Assembly (NCBI GenBank): GCA_003576535.1
Contig: QXCQ01000091.1
Location: forward strand, 142,952 to 206,951
From: Nakamurella silvestris
GTDB lineage: Bacteria > Actinomycetota > Actinomycetes > Mycobacteriales > Nakamurellaceae
Direction of reading: 5' to 3'
DNA: 64,000 nucleotides
The notes beneath the pieces were generated by a model. The model saw only the letters and a list, made by a program, of their open reading frames with translations. It did not search any database and was not told the origin of the DNA. Shown piece by piece: positions 51,836-60,341 of the stretch; positions within the stretch are counted from its first letter, which is position 1; each line of letters begins with the position of its first letter. The position numbers and the translations under genes are program-made.

Positions 51836-53230
51836 ATGGCGAGCGTGGCTGATGTCGTCGTCGTCGGCGGTGGAGCCGCGGGTCTGACGACCGCGTACGA
51901 GCTGACCCGGCGCGGCCGGCACCCGCTGGTGCTGGAAGCCGGTCCGGCGGTGGGTGGTGTGGTCAGCGGTCATCGGGTGGCCGATCTGCCGCTGGATGCG
52001 GGTGCGGAGTCCTTCGCCCTCGCCCGGCCCGCCGTGGGCGCCCTGATCAACGACCTGGGCCTGTCCTCGCAGGTCTGCGCACCACGGTCGTCCGGGGCCT
52101 GGGTCCGGTACGACACCGGGCAGGCACCGCTCCCCCGCGGCGGCTGGCTCGGGGTGCCGGTCGACCCCTTCGCCGCCGATGTCCTCGCCGTCATCGGCGA
52201 GGAGGGTGCGCGCCGGGCGGATCTGGACCGGCACACCCCGATCGGCGAGCTGCCTGCCGATCTCACCCTCGGCGCGCTGGTCCGCGAGCGGATGGGTGAG
52301 ACGGTGCTGCGGCGGTTGGTCGAACCGGTGGTCGGCGGGGTTCACTCGGTGGATCCGGACCTGCTCGAAATCCGTTCGATCGCACCGACTGTGCCTGCTC
52401 TGATACGCGAGCACGGCAGTCTGACCGGTGCCGCCGCCGCCCTGCGCGGCGCCGTCACCCCCGCGGGTTCGGCGGTCGCCGGGCTGGTCGGCGGGATGCA
52501 CACCCTGACGGCAGCCCTGGGCGGGGCCATCGTGTCCGCCGGTGGCCGGATCCAGACCCGCTGCCGGGTGTCGGCCGTCCGGCCCGACGCGGACGGCTGG
52601 ACGGTGGACACCGATCGCGGGGTCCTCCGGGCCCGCGAGGTCGTGATCGCCCTCCCCGCGCCGGCCGCCGCAGCCCTCCTGCGCCCCCATCTCCCGGGCC
52701 TCGACTGGCCCACCGTGACCATCGGCACAGCCGTGCGCCTTGCCACACTGGTGGTCGACCGACCGGCCCTGGACGAGGCCCCACGAGGCACCGGGATCCT
52801 GGTGTCCGCCCATGCCCCGGGCGTGACGGCCAAGGCACTGACCCACGCCACCGCGAAGTGGGACTGGCTCGCACGGGAGGCCGGCCCGGGACGGCATGTC
52901 CTGCGTCTGTCCTACGGGCGCGGCGCGGTATCGGCCCAGGCCCTGCCGGCGGCGAATGCGCTGATCGATCTGGCCCTGGCCGACGCGACGGAGTTGTTGG
53001 GGGTCGACCTGGACCGCCGGCACCTGGTTGGTTCGGCCGTTGTCACCTGGACCGATGCCCAGCCCCCCGCCGCCCCCGGCCGAGCGGCGGCGGTGGCGGC
53101 GATCACGGCCGCGGCGGCCACACTGCCCGGTCTGCAGCTCGCCGGAGCGTGGATCGCCGGAACCGGCCTGGCCGCCGTCGTCGGACAGGCCAGGAACACA
53201 GGCGCGCGGATGAAGCCCCCGCACGAGTGA
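51836..53230 (+). CDS. hemY: Coproporphyrinogen III oxidase CgoX (HemY type, FAD)
   Basis: The 464-residue flavoprotein has the dinucleotide motif VVVVGGGAAGLTTAYELTRRG at its start, VLEAGPAVGGVV, the PPO/CGO-family middle (RLVEPVVGGVHSVDP) and a C-terminal FAD segment LAGAWIAGTGLAAVVGQA. Because chdC lies next to it, it should oxidise coproporphyrinogen III to coproporphyrin III, not protoporphyrinogen. GGAAGGAC precedes the ATG. It is unusually Ala-rich but full length. Confidence 0.94.
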   Translation: MASVADVVVVGGGAAGLTTAYELTRRGRHPLVLEAGPAVGGVVSGHRVADLPLDAGAESFALARPAVGALINDLGLSSQVCAPRSSGAWVRYDTGQAPLPRGGWLGVPVDPFAADVLAVIGEEGARRADLDRHTPIGELPADLTLGALVRERMGETVLRRLVEPVVGGVHSVDPDLLEIRSIAPTVPALIREHGSLTGAAAALRGAVTPAGSAVAGLVGGMHTLTAALGGAIVSAGGRIQTRCRVSAVRPDADGWTVDTDRGVLRAREVVIALPAPAAAALLRPHLPGLDWPTVTIGTAVRLATLVVDRPALDEAPRGTGILVSAHAPGVTAKALTHATAKWDWLAREAGPGRHVLRLSYGRGAVSAQALPAANALIDLALADATELLGVDLDRRHLVGSAVVTWTDAQPPAAPGRAAAVAAITAAAATLPGLQLAGAWIAGTGLAAVVGQARNTGARMKPPHE

Positions 53231-53244
53231 GGGAGTATGGAGAC

Positions 53245-54123
53245 ATGACCACCCCGTTGGATGCACCTGACGCTGCCGACACCACGGCAACCATCGCCCC
53301 GTCGATCCCGTCGGAGCCCACCGAACCCCTCGGTTCGCAGGCTCCGGTCAGCCCGGAGGCCGCCGATGCCGCTGCCCTCGCCGAGGCACCGGCCATCGAA
53401 TCGATCCCGGCCGACGAACCGGCGACCGAGGTCAAGGCCCGGCCCAGTGCCCGCGAGATCAACGACCAGATCCGCTACACGGCCTACACCGTCTATTCCC
53501 GGGTCGGTGACCTCGAGGGGTCGGTCGAGGACGCCACCCGCGAGCTCGCCGCGCTCGTCGACGAGCTCTCCACGGCCGGGGTGCAGATCCGTGGTTTCTA
53601 CGACGTCTCCACGATGCGCGCCGATGCCGACCTGCTCATCTGGTGGCACGCGGCCACCGCCGAGGAGTTGCAGGCCGCGGCCCGCAAGCTGCGCCGCACC
53701 GTGCTCGGCCGCACCCTGGTCCAGTCCTGGTCGGCGATGGGTCTGCACCGTCCTGCCGAGTTCAACAAGGGTCACATCCCGGCCTTCCTCGCCGGCATGG
53801 CCGCGAAGGAATGGGTGTGTGTCTACCCGTTCGTCCGGTCCTACGAGTGGTACCTCCTGCCCGAGACCGAGCGCCGCGGCATGCTCGTCGAGCACGGCAT
53901 GATGGGCCGGGAGTACAACCAGGTCCTCTCCAACACCGTGGCGGCGTTCGCCCTCGGTGACTACGAATGGCTGCTGGCCCTGGAGGCCGACGAACTCCAC
54001 GACATCATCGACCTGATGCGCCATCTGCGCGCCTCCGAGGCCAGAATGCATGTCCGCGAGGAGATCCCGTTCTTCACCGGGCGTCGCCTGGACATCCCGG
54101 GAGTGATCGAGGTGCTGGCGTGA
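53245..54123 (+). CDS. hemQ: Coproheme decarboxylase ChdC (HemQ)
   Basis: The 292-residue protein belongs to the chlorite-dismutase superfamily. The core begins near residue 65 (REINDQIRYTAYTVYSRVGD) after an acidic, Ala/Pro-rich extension not present in most HemQ proteins. Conserved parts are YDVSTMRADADLLIWWHAAT, FVRSYEWYLLPETERRGMLVEH with the reactive Tyr in the YEWYLLP region, and HLRASEARMHVREEIPFFTG. It converts coproheme to heme b in two oxidative decarboxylations. GGAG is positioned 9 nt before the ATG. Its stop overlaps the cpfC start as GTGA. Confidence 0.95.
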   Translation: MTTPLDAPDAADTTATIAPSIPSEPTEPLGSQAPVSPEAADAAALAEAPAIESIPADEPATEVKARPSAREINDQIRYTAYTVYSRVGDLEGSVEDATRELAALVDELSTAGVQIRGFYDVSTMRADADLLIWWHAATAEELQAAARKLRRTVLGRTLVQSWSAMGLHRPAEFNKGHIPAFLAGMAAKEWVCVYPFVRSYEWYLLPETERRGMLVEHGMMGREYNQVLSNTVAAFALGDYEWLLALEADELHDIIDLMRHLRASEARMHVREEIPFFTGRRLDIPGVIEVLA

Positions 54124-55352
54124 CCGCACCGGTTCCGAACACTGCTTCTCCGACGGGTTCCGGCGGCGACCCGACCGTTCCCGGCTGGGACGCGGTGCTG
54201 CTGGCCGGTTTCGGCGGGCCCGAGGGCCCCGACGACATCATGCCGTTCCTGCGGAACGTCACCCGTGGCCGCGGTATCCCGGAGGAACGGCTGGTCGAGG
54301 TCTCGCACCACTACGAGGCCCTCGGTGGCGTCTCCCCGATCAACGAGCAGAACCGACAGCTCCAGGCCGCGTTGAACGCCGAACTCCGTCGGCGCGGCAT
54401 CGACCTGCCGGTGCTGTGGGGCAACCGCAACTGGGCGCCGTACCTGCCGGACGTCGTCACCGAGGCGTTCGCCGAGGGACACACCCGTCTGCTCGGGCTG
54501 GCGACCTCGGCGTACTCCAGTTACTCCTCCTGCCGGCAGTACCGCGAGGACTTCGGTGGGGCGTTGGCCTCCACCGGTTTGGTCGGCCAGGTGCGGATCG
54601 ACAAGATCCGGCACTACTTCGACCACCCCGGTTTCCTCGCCCCCTTCAGCGACGGCACCATCGCCGCCGTCCGGCAGGCCATGGCCACCGGTCTGGCCCT
54701 GGCCGATCTGCAGATCGTCTTCACCACCCACTCGATCCCGATCACCATGACCGAGAGTTCGGGTCCGGCAGGCACGTACCCGGCCGGTTCCGGTGGTGCC
54801 TACGTCACCCAGCACCTGGCCGCCTGCGCCCTGGTCGCCGGTGACGTCGCCGAGGCCTTCGGCGAGGACCCGAGCTGGCAGCTGGCCTACCAGTCCCGGT
54901 CCGGGCCGCCGTCCATGCCCTGGTTGGACCCCGACATCAACGATGTCATCAACGATCTGCCGGCCACCGGCAAACGCGGGATCATCGTCGTCCCGATCGG
55001 TTTCGTCTCCGACCACGTCGAGGTGGTCTGGGACCTGGACAACGAGGCGAAGGAGACGGCCGAGGAAGCCGGTCTGTTCTTCGCCCGGGTCGGCACACCG
55101 GGTTCGCTGCCGGTGTTCGTCTCCGCTTTGGTGGATCTGATCGTCGAGCGGCTCGATCCGACGGTCGCCCCGGTCGGGCGCTCCGACCTCGGCCCGACGC
55201 CCAACCCCTGTGGTGTGAACTGCTGCGCGAACCTGCGGGCGGCGAAACCCACCACCGCCGGCGCGGACTCGGCCGCCGACTGGGCCGGGACGGATGTCGA
55301 TCCCGCCCTGCTGCGCCGCTCCGGCATTCCCGGGGTGCCCGTCGGCTCATGA
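54120..55352 (+). CDS. hemH: Coproporphyrin ferrochelatase CpfC (HemH), [2Fe-2S] type
   Basis: The 410-residue enzyme inserts Fe2+ into coproporphyrin III. It has LLAGFGGPEGPDDIMPFLRN, LGLATSAYSSYSSCRQYRED with Cys138, the active-site HSIP and a C-terminal CGVNCC (Cys364, Cys368, Cys369). These four cysteines match the [2Fe-2S] cluster ligands of actinobacterial ferrochelatases such as the mycobacterial enzyme. The remaining tail of about 40 residues is disordered. The GTG start overlaps chdC and its stop overlaps hemC (ATGA). Confidence 0.96.
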   Translation: MTAPVPNTASPTGSGGDPTVPGWDAVLLAGFGGPEGPDDIMPFLRNVTRGRGIPEERLVEVSHHYEALGGVSPINEQNRQLQAALNAELRRRGIDLPVLWGNRNWAPYLPDVVTEAFAEGHTRLLGLATSAYSSYSSCRQYREDFGGALASTGLVGQVRIDKIRHYFDHPGFLAPFSDGTIAAVRQAMATGLALADLQIVFTTHSIPITMTESSGPAGTYPAGSGGAYVTQHLAACALVAGDVAEAFGEDPSWQLAYQSRSGPPSMPWLDPDINDVINDLPATGKRGIIVVPIGFVSDHVEVVWDLDNEAKETAEEAGLFFARVGTPGSLPVFVSALVDLIVERLDPTVAPVGRSDLGPTPNPCGVNCCANLRAAKPTTAGADSAADWAGTDVDPALLRRSGIPGVPVGS

Positions 55353-56266
55353 GCACACCCACCCTGCTGGTCGGAACCCGCGCCAGCGATCTCGCCCTGA
55401 CCCAGTCCGCCTGGGCCGCAGGCCGTATCGCCGAACCCGCCGGCGGATCCTTCGAACTGGTGCACATCCGCACCGAAGGTGACATCAACCTCGGGCCGCT
55501 GGCGAACATCGGCGGGACCGGCGTGTTCGTCACCGCCGTGCGGGCCGCCCTCGTCGACGGACGCTGCGACGCGATCGTGCACTCCTTCAAGGATCTGCCC
55601 ACCGCGCCGGCCGACGGGATCGCCCTGGCGGCAGTGCCTGTCCGGGAGGACCCGGCGGATGCGCTCTGCGCCCGTGACGGTCTGACCCTGGAGACCCTGC
55701 CGCGAGGTGCCACCGTCGGTACCGGTTCCCCCCGCCGGGCCGCCCAGGTGCTGCGGGTCCGGCCGGATCTTCGGATCGTGCCGATCCGCGGCAACGTGGC
55801 GACCAGACTCGGCAAGGTCGGTGCCGACGGTCTCGACGCCGTCGTGCTGGCGCGGGCGGGCCTTGCCCGGCTCGGCCTCACCGCCGCAATCACCCAGCAG
55901 CTGGGACCTGAGATCATGCTGCCCGCACCGAGTCAGGGGGCCCTGGCCGTGGAATGCCGGACCGCTGATGCCGATACCTCCTGGTACAGCATGGGTTTCC
56001 AGGCCCTCGATGACGCGCCCACCCGCGCCTGCGCCACCGCGGAGCGAGCCCTGCTGGCCACCCTGGAAGCAGGCTGCACCGCACCGGTCGGCGCCCTGGC
56101 ACAGGTCACGGATGATCGACTGACCCTGCGCGCCGTGGTGATCGCCCCCGACGGCCGGGACGAGGTGCGGGCCGAGAGCGAGGGTGCGGTCGGCGAGGCC
56201 GCCTCCCTCGGCACCGATCTCGCCCGCGAGATGCTCGGCCGGGGCGCCGCCCGGTTGCTGGTGTGA
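55349..56266 (+). CDS. hemC: Hydroxymethylbilane synthase (porphobilinogen deaminase)
   Basis: The 305-residue enzyme polymerises four porphobilinogens. It has GTRASDLALTQS, the VHSFKDLPT region with catalytic Asp/Lys, RRAAQVLRVRPDL, RGNVATRLGKV, APSQGALAVECR and the dipyrromethane-cofactor Cys243 in LEAGCTAPVGA. Its start and stop both overlap neighbours (ATGA with cpfC, GTGA with hemD). Confidence 0.97.
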   Translation: MSTPTLLVGTRASDLALTQSAWAAGRIAEPAGGSFELVHIRTEGDINLGPLANIGGTGVFVTAVRAALVDGRCDAIVHSFKDLPTAPADGIALAAVPVREDPADALCARDGLTLETLPRGATVGTGSPRRAAQVLRVRPDLRIVPIRGNVATRLGKVGADGLDAVVLARAGLARLGLTAAITQQLGPEIMLPAPSQGALAVECRTADADTSWYSMGFQALDDAPTRACATAERALLATLEAGCTAPVGALAQVTDDRLTLRAVVIAPDGRDEVRAESEGAVGEAASLGTDLAREMLGRGAARLLV

Positions 56267-57081
56267 ACACGGACGCCAACCCGACCGGCCGCCGCCCGCT
56301 CGAGGGTCGGCGGGTGCTGATCCCCCGCCCGGCCGGCCGCAGCCGGAGCCTGCTGCGGCTCCTCGACGAGGCAGGGGCCCAGGGCCAGGCGGTGCCCTTC
56401 ATCGAGATCACACCGCCGACGGACACCGCAGCCCTGGACGCGGCCGTCATCTCCCTGTCCCACGGTGACTTCGACTGGGTGGCCTTCACCTCGGTCAATG
56501 CTGTCGCAGCGGTCCGGAACCGGGCGGGCGAACTCGGCCTGAGCCCGGTGATCCCGGCAGACTGCTCGGTCGCCGCCGTCGGCCCGGCCACCGCCGCCGC
56601 CCTACGCGAGGCCGGTCTGCCGGTCGATCTGCAACCCGAGCACCAGCATTCCGCAGTGGGACTGGCCGCGATCTGGCCACGCCCCCGGGCGGTCGCCCGG
56701 CGGGTACTGCTGCCCCAGTCCGAGATCGCCCTGCCCACCCTGGCAGACCTGTTGGTGGCGGCCGGTTTCGAGGTCGAAACCGTCACCGCCTACCGGACTG
56801 TTCCGGCCGACCTGCCGGCAGGCGTCCGGGAGGACCTCGCAGCCGGCAACTACGACGCCGTGCTGATGACCTCCCCCTCGACCGTGGACACGCTGGTCGC
56901 CTCCGGCGCACTTGCCCCGTCCACGGCGGTCGGTGCGATCGGCGCCACCACCGCCGCCGCGATCGAGGCCGCCGGTCTGGTGACGGCCTTCGTCGCCGAA
57001 TCCGCCACCGACGCCGGTCTGGTGACCGCCCTGACCCGCTACACGTCCGGCCGACGTGTCCCGGAAGACACCGAAGGATGA
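56263..57081 (+). CDS. hemD: Uroporphyrinogen-III synthase
   Basis: The 272-residue enzyme closes and inverts ring D of the tetrapyrrole. The family is weakly conserved, but the two-lobed pattern is visible: [20 protein letters not shown], the [12 protein letters not shown] lobe switch, [20 protein letters not shown], and [12 protein letters not shown] ... [13 protein letters not shown] with the C-terminal [11 protein letters not shown]. It is a stand-alone gene rather than a cobA/hemD fusion. It overlaps hemC and hemB. Confidence 0.92.
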   Translation: MNTDANPTGRRPLEGRRVLIPRPAGRSRSLLRLLDEAGAQGQAVPFIEITPPTDTAALDAAVISLSHGDFDWVAFTSVNAVAAVRNRAGELGLSPVIPADCSVAAVGPATAAALREAGLPVDLQPEHQHSAVGLAAIWPRPRAVARRVLLPQSEIALPTLADLLVAAGFEVETVTAYRTVPADLPAGVREDLAAGNYDAVLMTSPSTVDTLVASGALAPSTAVGAIGATTAAAIEAAGLVTAFVAESATDAGLVTALTRYTSGRRVPEDTEG

Positions 57082-58103
57082 CGATGACCTCACACCACCA
57101 GTCCGGCGCGGAACCGGCGTACGGCACACCCCGCCCCCGACGTCTGCGGCGAACCCCGGCCCTGCGCCGACTGGTGGCCGAGAACCGGCTGCACCCGGCC
57201 GATCTCGTGCTGCCGATGTTCGTCAAGGAGGATCTGACCGAGCCCAGGGCCATCAGCTCGATGCCCGGGGTGTTCCAACACACCCGGGAGAGCCTGAAGA
57301 GGGCGGCGGTCGAAGCCGTCGAGGCCGGCGTCGGCGGCCTGATGTTGTTCGGCATCCCCCGGGAACGGGACGCGGTGGGCAGCGCGGCAACCGACCCCGA
57401 CGGCATCCTGAACGTGGCCCTGGCCGACCTGGCCGCCGAGGTCGGCGACAGCACCGTCCTGATGGCCGATCTGTGCCTGGACGAGTTCACCGATCACGGG
57501 CACTGCGGTGTGCTCGCCGCCGACGGTTCGGTCGACAACGACGCCACCCTCCTGCGCTACCGGCAGATGGGGGTCGCCCAGGCCGAGGCCGGTGCCCATC
57601 TCGTCGGCACCTCCGGAATGATGGACGGCCAGGTGGGAGCCGTCCGCGAGGCCCTTGACCACGCCGGGCATCTGGACACCGGGATCTTCGCCTACGCCGC
57701 GAAGTACGCCTCCGCCTTCTACGGCCCCTTCCGCGAGGCCGTCGACTCCGCGCTCGTCGGCGACCGTCGGAGTTACCAGCAGAACCCGGCCAACCGGGTC
57801 GAGTCCCGGCGCGAGGTGGCCCTGGACGTTGCCGAGGGCGCCGATCTGGTGATGGTCAAACCGGCCATGTCCTATCTGGACATCGTCGCCGAGACCGCCG
57901 CACATGTGGACGTACCCGTTGCCGCCTATCAGATCTCGGGTGAGTACGCGATGATCGCCGGGGCGGCCGAGCGGGGCTGGATCGACCGGGACCGGGCCAT
58001 CGGGGAGTCGCTGGTCAGTATCAAACGCGCCGGGGCACACATCATCTTGACCTACTGGGCGACCGAGGTCGCCGGCTGGCTGAACAACGGACGGGAACTG
58101 TAG
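57078..58103 (+). CDS. hemB: Delta-aminolevulinic acid dehydratase (porphobilinogen synthase)
   Basis: The 341-residue enzyme has the two Schiff-base lysines Lys209 ([13 protein letters not shown]) and Lys261 ([12 protein letters not shown]). The metal region is [14 protein letters not shown], with Cys133 and Cys143 but Asp135 in place of the third Cys, a mixed type common in actinobacteria rather than the full three-Cys zinc site. The start overlaps hemD as ATGA; an ATG two codons later is equally possible. Confidence 0.97.
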   Translation: MTMTSHHQSGAEPAYGTPRPRRLRRTPALRRLVAENRLHPADLVLPMFVKEDLTEPRAISSMPGVFQHTRESLKRAAVEAVEAGVGGLMLFGIPRERDAVGSAATDPDGILNVALADLAAEVGDSTVLMADLCLDEFTDHGHCGVLAADGSVDNDATLLRYRQMGVAQAEAGAHLVGTSGMMDGQVGAVREALDHAGHLDTGIFAYAAKYASAFYGPFREAVDSALVGDRRSYQQNPANRVESRREVALDVAEGADLVMVKPAMSYLDIVAETAAHVDVPVAAYQISGEYAMIAGAAERGWIDRDRAIGESLVSIKRAGAHIILTYWATEVAGWLNNGREL

Positions 58104-58108
58104 AAACC

Positions 58109-59437
58109 ATGACCACCAACCACACCGCCGGTTCCCCGGTCAGCGCCGCTCTGTTCGAACGCGCACTCGCCGTCACCCCGGGAGGCGTCAACTCCCCCGT
58201 CCGCGCCTTCCGGTCCGTCGGCGGCACACCACGTTTCATGGCCAGCGGCAAGGGTGCCTACATCACCGATGTCGACGGCAAGGAGTACGTCGACCTGGTC
58301 GGGTCCTGGGGACCGATGATCCTGGGGCACAGCAACCCCGGGGTGATCGCCGCCGTCACCGACGCGGTGGGCCGCGGTCTCTCCTTCGGCACCCCCGGTG
58401 CCGGCGAGGTCGCGCTGGCCGAGGAAATCGTCTCCCGGATCGCACCGGTCGACCAGGTCCGGCTCGTCTCCTCCGGCACCGAGGCGACGATGTCCGCCGT
58501 CCGGCTCGCCCGCGGGTTCACCGGCCGGGTCAAGGTCGTCAAGTTCGCCGGTTGTTACCACGGCCATGTCGACGCCCTGCTGGCCTCGGCCGGCTCGGGT
58601 GTCGCCACCCTCGCCCTGCCCGACTCGGCGGGGGTCCCCGCGACCACCACCGCCGACGTGATCGTCCTGCCCTACAACGACATCGCCGCCGTCCGCACCG
58701 CCTTCGAGCTGCACGGCAGCGAGATCGCCTGCATCATCACCGAAGCCGCCGCGGCGAACATGGGGGTGGTACCGCCGGCACCGGGTTTCAACGCCGCACT
58801 CGCCGAGATCGCCCATGTGAACGGCGCCCTGCTGATCTCCGACGAGGTGATGACCGGTTTCCGGTTGAGCCGCAGCGGGATGTTCGGGCTCGACGGCGAG
58901 ATCGAGGGCTGGCGGCCGGATCTGATGACCTTCGGCAAGGTCATCGGCGGCGGCCTCCCGGTCGGTGCCTTCGGCGGTCGCGCCGATGTCATGGCCCTGC
59001 TCGCCCCGAACGGACCGGTCTACCAGGCCGGGACGCTCTCCGGGAACCCGATCGCCACCGCCGCCGGGTTGGCCAACCTGCAGGGCCTGACCGCCGAGGT
59101 CTACCAGCACCTGAACAGCACTGCCGATGTCGTCGGCGACCTGGTCTCGGCCGCGTTGAGCGCCGAAGGTGTGGAGCACCGGCTGCAGCGGGCCGGGAAC
59201 CTGTTCTCGATCTTCTTCAGCGCCGACCAGGTGTCCGACTACGACCAGGCCCGGCAGCAGGAGTCCTTCCGCTACGCGCCGTTCTTCCACTCCATGCTGG
59301 ACGCCGGTGTCTACCTGCCCCCGTCGGCCTTCGAGGCATGGTTCGTCTCCGCGGCCCACGACGAGGCCGCGATCGACCGGATCGCCGACGCCCTCCCGGC
59401 CGCGGCGAAGGCGGCGGCCCAGGGCATCGCCGTCTGA
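58109..59437 (+). CDS. hemL: Glutamate-1-semialdehyde 2,1-aminomutase
   Basis: The 442-residue PLP enzyme makes 5-aminolevulinate. It has [29 protein letters not shown], the cofactor Asp in [12 protein letters not shown] and the PLP lysine Lys277 in [17 protein letters not shown]. It lies 5 bp after hemB as the last gene of the plus-strand heme operon. Together with hemA on the opposite strand it completes the C5 entry to the pathway. Confidence 0.98.
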   Translation: MTTNHTAGSPVSAALFERALAVTPGGVNSPVRAFRSVGGTPRFMASGKGAYITDVDGKEYVDLVGSWGPMILGHSNPGVIAAVTDAVGRGLSFGTPGAGEVALAEEIVSRIAPVDQVRLVSSGTEATMSAVRLARGFTGRVKVVKFAGCYHGHVDALLASAGSGVATLALPDSAGVPATTTADVIVLPYNDIAAVRTAFELHGSEIACIITEAAAANMGVVPPAPGFNAALAEIAHVNGALLISDEVMTGFRLSRSGMFGLDGEIEGWRPDLMTFGKVIGGGLPVGAFGGRADVMALLAPNGPVYQAGTLSGNPIATAAGLANLQGLTAEVYQHLNSTADVVGDLVSAALSAEGVEHRLQRAGNLFSIFFSADQVSDYDQARQQESFRYAPFFHSMLDAGVYLPPSAFEAWFVSAAHDEAAIDRIADALPAAAKAAAQGIAV

Positions 59438-59507
59438 TCGTCGGGTGATCGGGACCTGGTTCGCGGGCAGGCTACCAGGAGTCGAACGGACGTACTACAG
59501 TAGGCGC

Positions 59508-60260
59508 ATGCCCCCTCGCCGCAAACGCCTCGAACCTGCCATCGACGTCGATGCCCTCCGTGCCGCCTTCACCGCGGGCAAGGTCGTCCGGATCGGCATC
59601 GCCCAGTCCTCGCAGTTCCCGGAGGGTGGGGTGGGGCGGGTGCGCGCCGTCGGCGACCCTGCCGTCGATGGTGAGGAATACATCCAGGTCGAGGTGAACG
59701 TGGGCGGCGGCAAGGACACCGTGCCCTTCTCCCCCGCCGATCTCGTCCCGGTGCAACGCGGCAAGTTGGCTGCGGTGCCCCCACCCGCCCCGGAGCCGGT
59801 GGTCGTCCCGGCCCCCGTTCCGGACGGCCCGTCCTGGGCGAATCCCGAGCGACTGGTGACGGCAACGAAACCTGCTGCCGCACCGAAACCGAAGGCCCCG
59901 GTGGATGGCGGTGCCGCGGCGACTCCCGCTCCCCCCGCGAAACCTGCCCGTGCGGAGAACAGCCGGGCCCGGGGTAAACGCGCCCCGGTCACCATCACCA
60001 TCTCCACCAACGGCGAGGACAACCTCGGCTGGCAGGTGCACGCGCAACAGGGTTCTCGCACCGTCGTCAAGGCGACCGCGGTCGCTCCGGTGAAGGCCTG
60101 GGAGCTGGTGTCGGGCCTGGGCAACGCCGACCTGACGGAGTTCGTCGCCGGCATCCTGGCCGAGCACCGGGCGAACACCGAGGCCAAGGCGGCCCGGCTC
60201 GCCGAAGAACTTGCCGCCATCCAGGCCGAACTCGCCGGCTACCCGGGCGAGGACGCCTAA
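59508..60260 (+). CDS. DUF6319-like conserved actinobacterial protein
   Basis: The 250-residue protein has an N-terminal SH3-like or DNA/RNA-associated segment (LRAAFTAGKVVRIGIAQSSQ, AVDGEEYIQVEVNVGGGKDT, VPFSPADLVPV). An Ala/Pro/Lys-rich linker and a C-terminal domain ending in a coiled helix (EAKAARLAEELAAIQAELA) follow. This layout is that of the DUF6319 family as I remember it. TACAGT ends 6 nt before the ATG (leaderless). It follows the heme operon and converges on comEC. Function is unknown. Confidence 0.7.
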   Translation: MPPRRKRLEPAIDVDALRAAFTAGKVVRIGIAQSSQFPEGGVGRVRAVGDPAVDGEEYIQVEVNVGGGKDTVPFSPADLVPVQRGKLAAVPPPAPEPVVVPAPVPDGPSWANPERLVTATKPAAAPKPKAPVDGGAAATPAPPAKPARAENSRARGKRAPVTITISTNGEDNLGWQVHAQQGSRTVVKATAVAPVKAWELVSGLGNADLTEFVAGILAEHRANTEAKAARLAEELAAIQAELAGYPGEDA

Positions 60261-60267
60261 CACCTCT

Positions 60268-60337
60268 GTTCCCGCGCACCGTTCATGTGTCCGCGCACGT
60301 TGCAGGGTGCGCCGATCCGGATTCGCTGCGCGGGAAC
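60268..60337. repeat. 70-bp double palindrome (family B), degenerate copy
   Basis: Outer arms GTTCCCGCGCACC/GCTGCGCGGGAAC and inner arms GCGCAC/GTGCGC around GTTGCAGG. Same length and centre as 30675-30744 but with weaker pairing. It lies between the convergent DUF6319-like gene and comEC. Confidence 0.8.
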
Positions 60338-60341
60338 GGCT

